This document shows, in pieces, positions 5,439 to 7,258 of a stretch of DNA of 7,258 bases; position 1 is the first letter of the stretch, and each line of letters opens with the position of its first letter. The notes below the pieces were generated by a model that was given only the letters and a program-made list of their open reading frames with translations, was not told the origin of the DNA and did no database searches. Made by a program: the position numbers and the translations under genes. The stretch is from Humisphaera sp. (GTDB lineage: Bacteria > Planctomycetota > Phycisphaerae > Tepidisphaerales > Tepidisphaeraceae), in NCBI GenBank assembly GCA_025351525.1, contig JANXVV010000311.1, positions 1 to 7,258 of the forward strand, read 5' to 3'.

Positions 5439-7119
5439 TTCGAGCCTCAAACTCACTGCACCAACCCTTCACTTCCATGCTGAAAATCTTCGTGATGACG
5501 CGGCGAAGCAGACCTTTCAAACTCGGGTTATCCAGTTCCGCCAACGATCGAATCGCCTGTTCCTTATATGAATCGAGCAGTCCGCGGCAACGGTCTTCGG
5601 AGCCTGCTTCGCGAACGATCTCACGGATTTGATCCGCCATTTTGGGCATCGATTGCCGTGTCCAGACAGCTTCGATCAAGGCGTGTTTGTCGCCTTTCGT
5701 GCGCTCGTGCGCGAGTGCCAACGGCAATGAAGGCCGTTGCGCGCTGACATCATCCCCGGCATGACCGGCGGTGAGATCGTCCAGATCGTCGCGAATCTGA
5801 TAGGCGATGCCGAGGGCTTCGCTGTACTTGACGAGCACATCGGCGACATCGTCATCGGCCCCGCCATACAGGGCACCCAGACGCAGGGCGACTTCGAAGG
5901 CGGGCGCGGTTTTGTTGCGGAAAATGTCGAGTACTTGCAGGGAAGTCAACGGCATGGGCGCGCGGGCCCAGCAAAGTTCCGCACCTTGCCCGAGGCATAA
6001 TGTCCGGTGACCGATGGCGGCGACGCGGATCATTTCTGCCTTCGCCTCCGCCGGTGCGTTGCATTCGGCGATGAGGCGATACCCATCGCCAAGCAGCAGG
6101 TCACCGACGTTCAACGCCAACGGCACGCCGTACTGCGCGTGAAGCGTTTTTTCACCGTAGCGAAGTTCGTCGGCATCTTCGATGTCATCGTGGACGAGCG
6201 ATGCCTTGTGGAAGCATTCGACGGCGACGGCGAGTTTTCGCAAACCGGCCGGCAGCGGGGTGGTGGGGTCTTCCTGCATCGCCTTATATGCGCACGCCGC
6301 CAGGAAGGGCCGCCATCGCTTGCCACCTTTTTTCGCCAGCCAGTCGCGGGCGATTTTTTCGGTCTGCGATTTTGCCGGCCCTACGATCGTGTCCAGCATC
6401 GCCGGTTCAAACCACGCATCCACCTCGCCGCGAAGCGTGTCGAGATCGAGGCGATGGGTACGATCGTCGCTGGTCAGATGAATGACATCCCACACCCAAT
6501 CCAGATCGATCGTGGTGTCTTTGCAGTCGTCCTGCAGCAGTGGAATCGCCACGCCGGGGATGGCGGCGGACTCCATGTAGGGGAACGCTTTTTCCAAAAC
6601 GGACAGGCAACTGACCCCGACGATCGCATCGATCTTACCGGTCTGAATGATCGCCATCACAAGGGCCGATCCCTCGGCGACCAGCACGGCGTAACCGAGG
6701 CGCTCGGCCTCGGCTTGAAGATCCTGGATCGAGCACAGGCCGCACTGTTTGCAGAGCAGGCCGAAGTCGTCGAAGGGAGCCGGGCATTTGTCTTCGATGC
6801 GGAGGCACTTGGGCAGAAGCAGTAGTCTTCGCTCGAAGGGAACGGTGGCAAGGGTTTCTTTCCAGACTTCGCTGTTGAGCAGGATGGCGGCGTAGTCGCG
6901 AAATGCACCGTCAAAATTTTCCTGCTCGATGAACTGGTCGGAGTGCTTGCGGAGTTCCTGCAGGCCGAGCGGCGGCACGGGTTTGACGCGCTCGACGTAG
7001 GCTTCGATGCGACGCTTCATCTGCTCGCGCGCAGCGCGGCTTTGGGGGATGTTCGCCTGCGGAGGGCGCACGCGCTCGGGCGGCACGGCGGGGGGGAGAT
7101 TGAGAACCGGGATCTGCAT
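5398..7119 (-). CDS. DUF116 domain fused to trans-polyprenyl diphosphate synthase
   Basis: A 573-residue two-domain protein. After a Pro-rich N-terminus, residues 96-210 form a DUF116-like domain: LPKCLR (102-107), a CKQCGLC cluster (C123, C126, C129), C105, C112, VGVSC (C171) and DDCKDT (C199); the cysteine pattern suggests metal or Fe-S binding, function unknown. Residues 245-560 are an isoprenyl diphosphate synthase, which condenses isopentenyl diphosphate onto an allylic diphosphate. GGKRWRP is at 265-271, the first Asp-rich motif DDIED at 311-315, K403-T404 present, the second DDLDD at 444-448. The residue five before the first motif is Ala306, with no two-residue insertion, more like C20-or-longer enzymes than bacterial farnesyl synthases. 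Usual synthases are ~300-330 residues, so the extra length is the fusion. The start at ATG 7119 has GGAG 8 nt upstream; a longer GTG frame to 7242 is translated repeat. First gene of the three-gene operon. Confidence 0.88.
   Translation of the reverse strand: MQIPVLNLPPAVPPERVRPPQANIPQSRAAREQMKRRIEAYVERVKPVPPLGLQELRKHSDQFIEQENFDGAFRDYAAILLNSEVWKETLATVPFERRLLLLPKCLRIEDKCPAPFDDFGLLCKQCGLCSIQDLQAEAERLGYAVLVAEGSALVMAIIQTGKIDAIVGVSCLSVLEKAFPYMESAAIPGVAIPLLQDDCKDTTIDLDWVWDVIHLTSDDRTHRLDLDTLRGEVDAWFEPAMLDTIVGPAKSQTEKIARDWLAKKGGKRWRPFLAACAYKAMQEDPTTPLPAGLRKLAVAVECFHKASLVHDDIEDADELRYGEKTLHAQYGVPLALNVGDLLLGDGYRLIAECNAPAEAKAEMIRVAAIGHRTLCLGQGAELCWARAPMPLTSLQVLDIFRNKTAPAFEVALRLGALYGGADDDVADVLVKYSEALGIAYQIRDDLDDLTAGHAGDDVSAQRPSLPLALAHERTKGDKHALIEAVWTRQSMPKMADQIREIVREAGSEDRCRGLLDSYKEQAIRSLAELDNPSLKGLLRRVITKIFSMEVKGWCSEFEARNAPGREAVAQVAG
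5445..5448 (-). promoter_or_regulatory. Ribosome binding site fixing the start of the barrel-protein gene
   Basis: On the minus strand GAGG is followed after 6 nt by the ATG at 5438. It lies inside the last codons of the DUF116-synthase gene and favours ATG 5438 over the upstream GTG at 5456, which has only a weak GGGTTGG before it. Confidence 0.55.
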
Positions 7120-7127
7120 GACAAAAA

Positions 7128-7131
7128 CTCC
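7128..7131 (-). promoter_or_regulatory. Ribosome binding site for the DUF116-synthase gene
   Basis: GGAG on the minus strand lies 8 nt before the ATG at 7119 and decides the start against the GTG at 7242. No clear -35/-10 pair is seen in 7132-7203. Confidence 0.6.
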
Positions 7132-7194
7132 GTAGGGGAACGTTGAAGGCTTAGGAACGGGCTCGAAATTAACTTCCGCATAGGGGTCGGGTGC

Positions 7195-7258
7195 CACAGG
7201 TCGCGGTACTCCGAGACCTGTGCCGGCTTGGCCGAAAGACACAGGTCTCGGAGTACCG
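7195..7258. repeat. Perfect 19-bp inverted repeat with a competing stem, upstream of the operon
   Basis: CGGTACTCCGAGACCTGTG (7204-7222) is the exact reverse complement of 7240-7258, separated by a 17-nt loop that itself holds CGGC/GCCG (7224-7227 with 7231-7234). A further CACAGGTC (7195-7202) can instead pair with GACCTGTG (7215-7222), giving a mutually exclusive hairpin. The element ends exactly at the window edge, so it may extend. It is probably a dispersed palindromic repeat; a role as terminator of the upstream unit or as a leader structure for the isoprenoid operon is possible but unproven. Confidence 0.8.

Noticed and set aside
6007..6825. 272-codon + strand frame opposite the DUF116-synthase
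   Set aside because: Antisense to a gene with clear catalytic motifs; typical long shadow frame in GC-rich DNA, with no recognisable domain.
7120..7242. GTG-initiated 41-residue N-terminal extension of the DUF116-synthase
   Set aside because: The GTG lies in the arm of the inverted repeat, has no ribosome site, and the ATG at 7119 has GGAG at good distance.

Overview
The window looks like a piece of a GC-rich bacterial chromosome, most likely from a planctomycete or a relative. The clues are the divergent TagF-like protein (motif FGKHPGWDDHIDDIGL), a squalene-cyclase homologue whose GWAW, DADD and FCRGWG blocks resemble ones I recall from planctomycete genomes, and abundant palindromic intergenic repeats. 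The assignment rests on remembered family sequences, not on a search.

Left part (1-2672, + strand): two tandem copies of a ~71-nt palindromic repeat (22-161) precede the 3' end of a type VI secretion (T6SS) gene cluster. It contains tssK (baseplate), a 26-codon ORF joined to its neighbours by ATGA overlaps on both sides, and a tagF-like gene. The rest of the cluster must lie upstream of base 1 or elsewhere; no tssL or tssM sits between tssK and tagF.

Right part (7119-2704, - strand): a convergent, tightly overlapping three-gene operon for isoprenoid chemistry. Gene 1 encodes a fusion of a cysteine-rich DUF116 domain to a trans-polyprenyl diphosphate synthase with both Asp-rich motifs intact. 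Gene 2, overlapping it by 41 nt, encodes a small alpha/alpha-barrel protein of the protein-prenyltransferase beta/squalene-cyclase repeat type that lacks two of the three expected zinc ligands. Gene 3, overlapping gene 2 by a GTGA, encodes a full-length class II terpene cyclase of the squalene-hopene cyclase family with a DADD catalytic motif. The natural reading is that gene 1 makes a linear prenyl diphosphate and gene 3 cyclises it or a product derived from it, with gene 2 accessory. No squalene synthase gene is present in the window, so the cyclase substrate is open.

Palindromic elements mark every gene-group boundary: before tssK (30-155), between the convergent units (2708-2747, running into the cyclase C-terminus) and upstream of the isoprenoid operon (7195-7258). 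The last two share the 10-mer CGGAGTACCG. The strongest leads are the DUF116-synthase fusion, the three-gene operon as a possibly undescribed terpenoid pathway, and the translationally coupled micro-ORF in the T6SS part. I saw no tRNA, rRNA, insertion sequence or CRISPR array.
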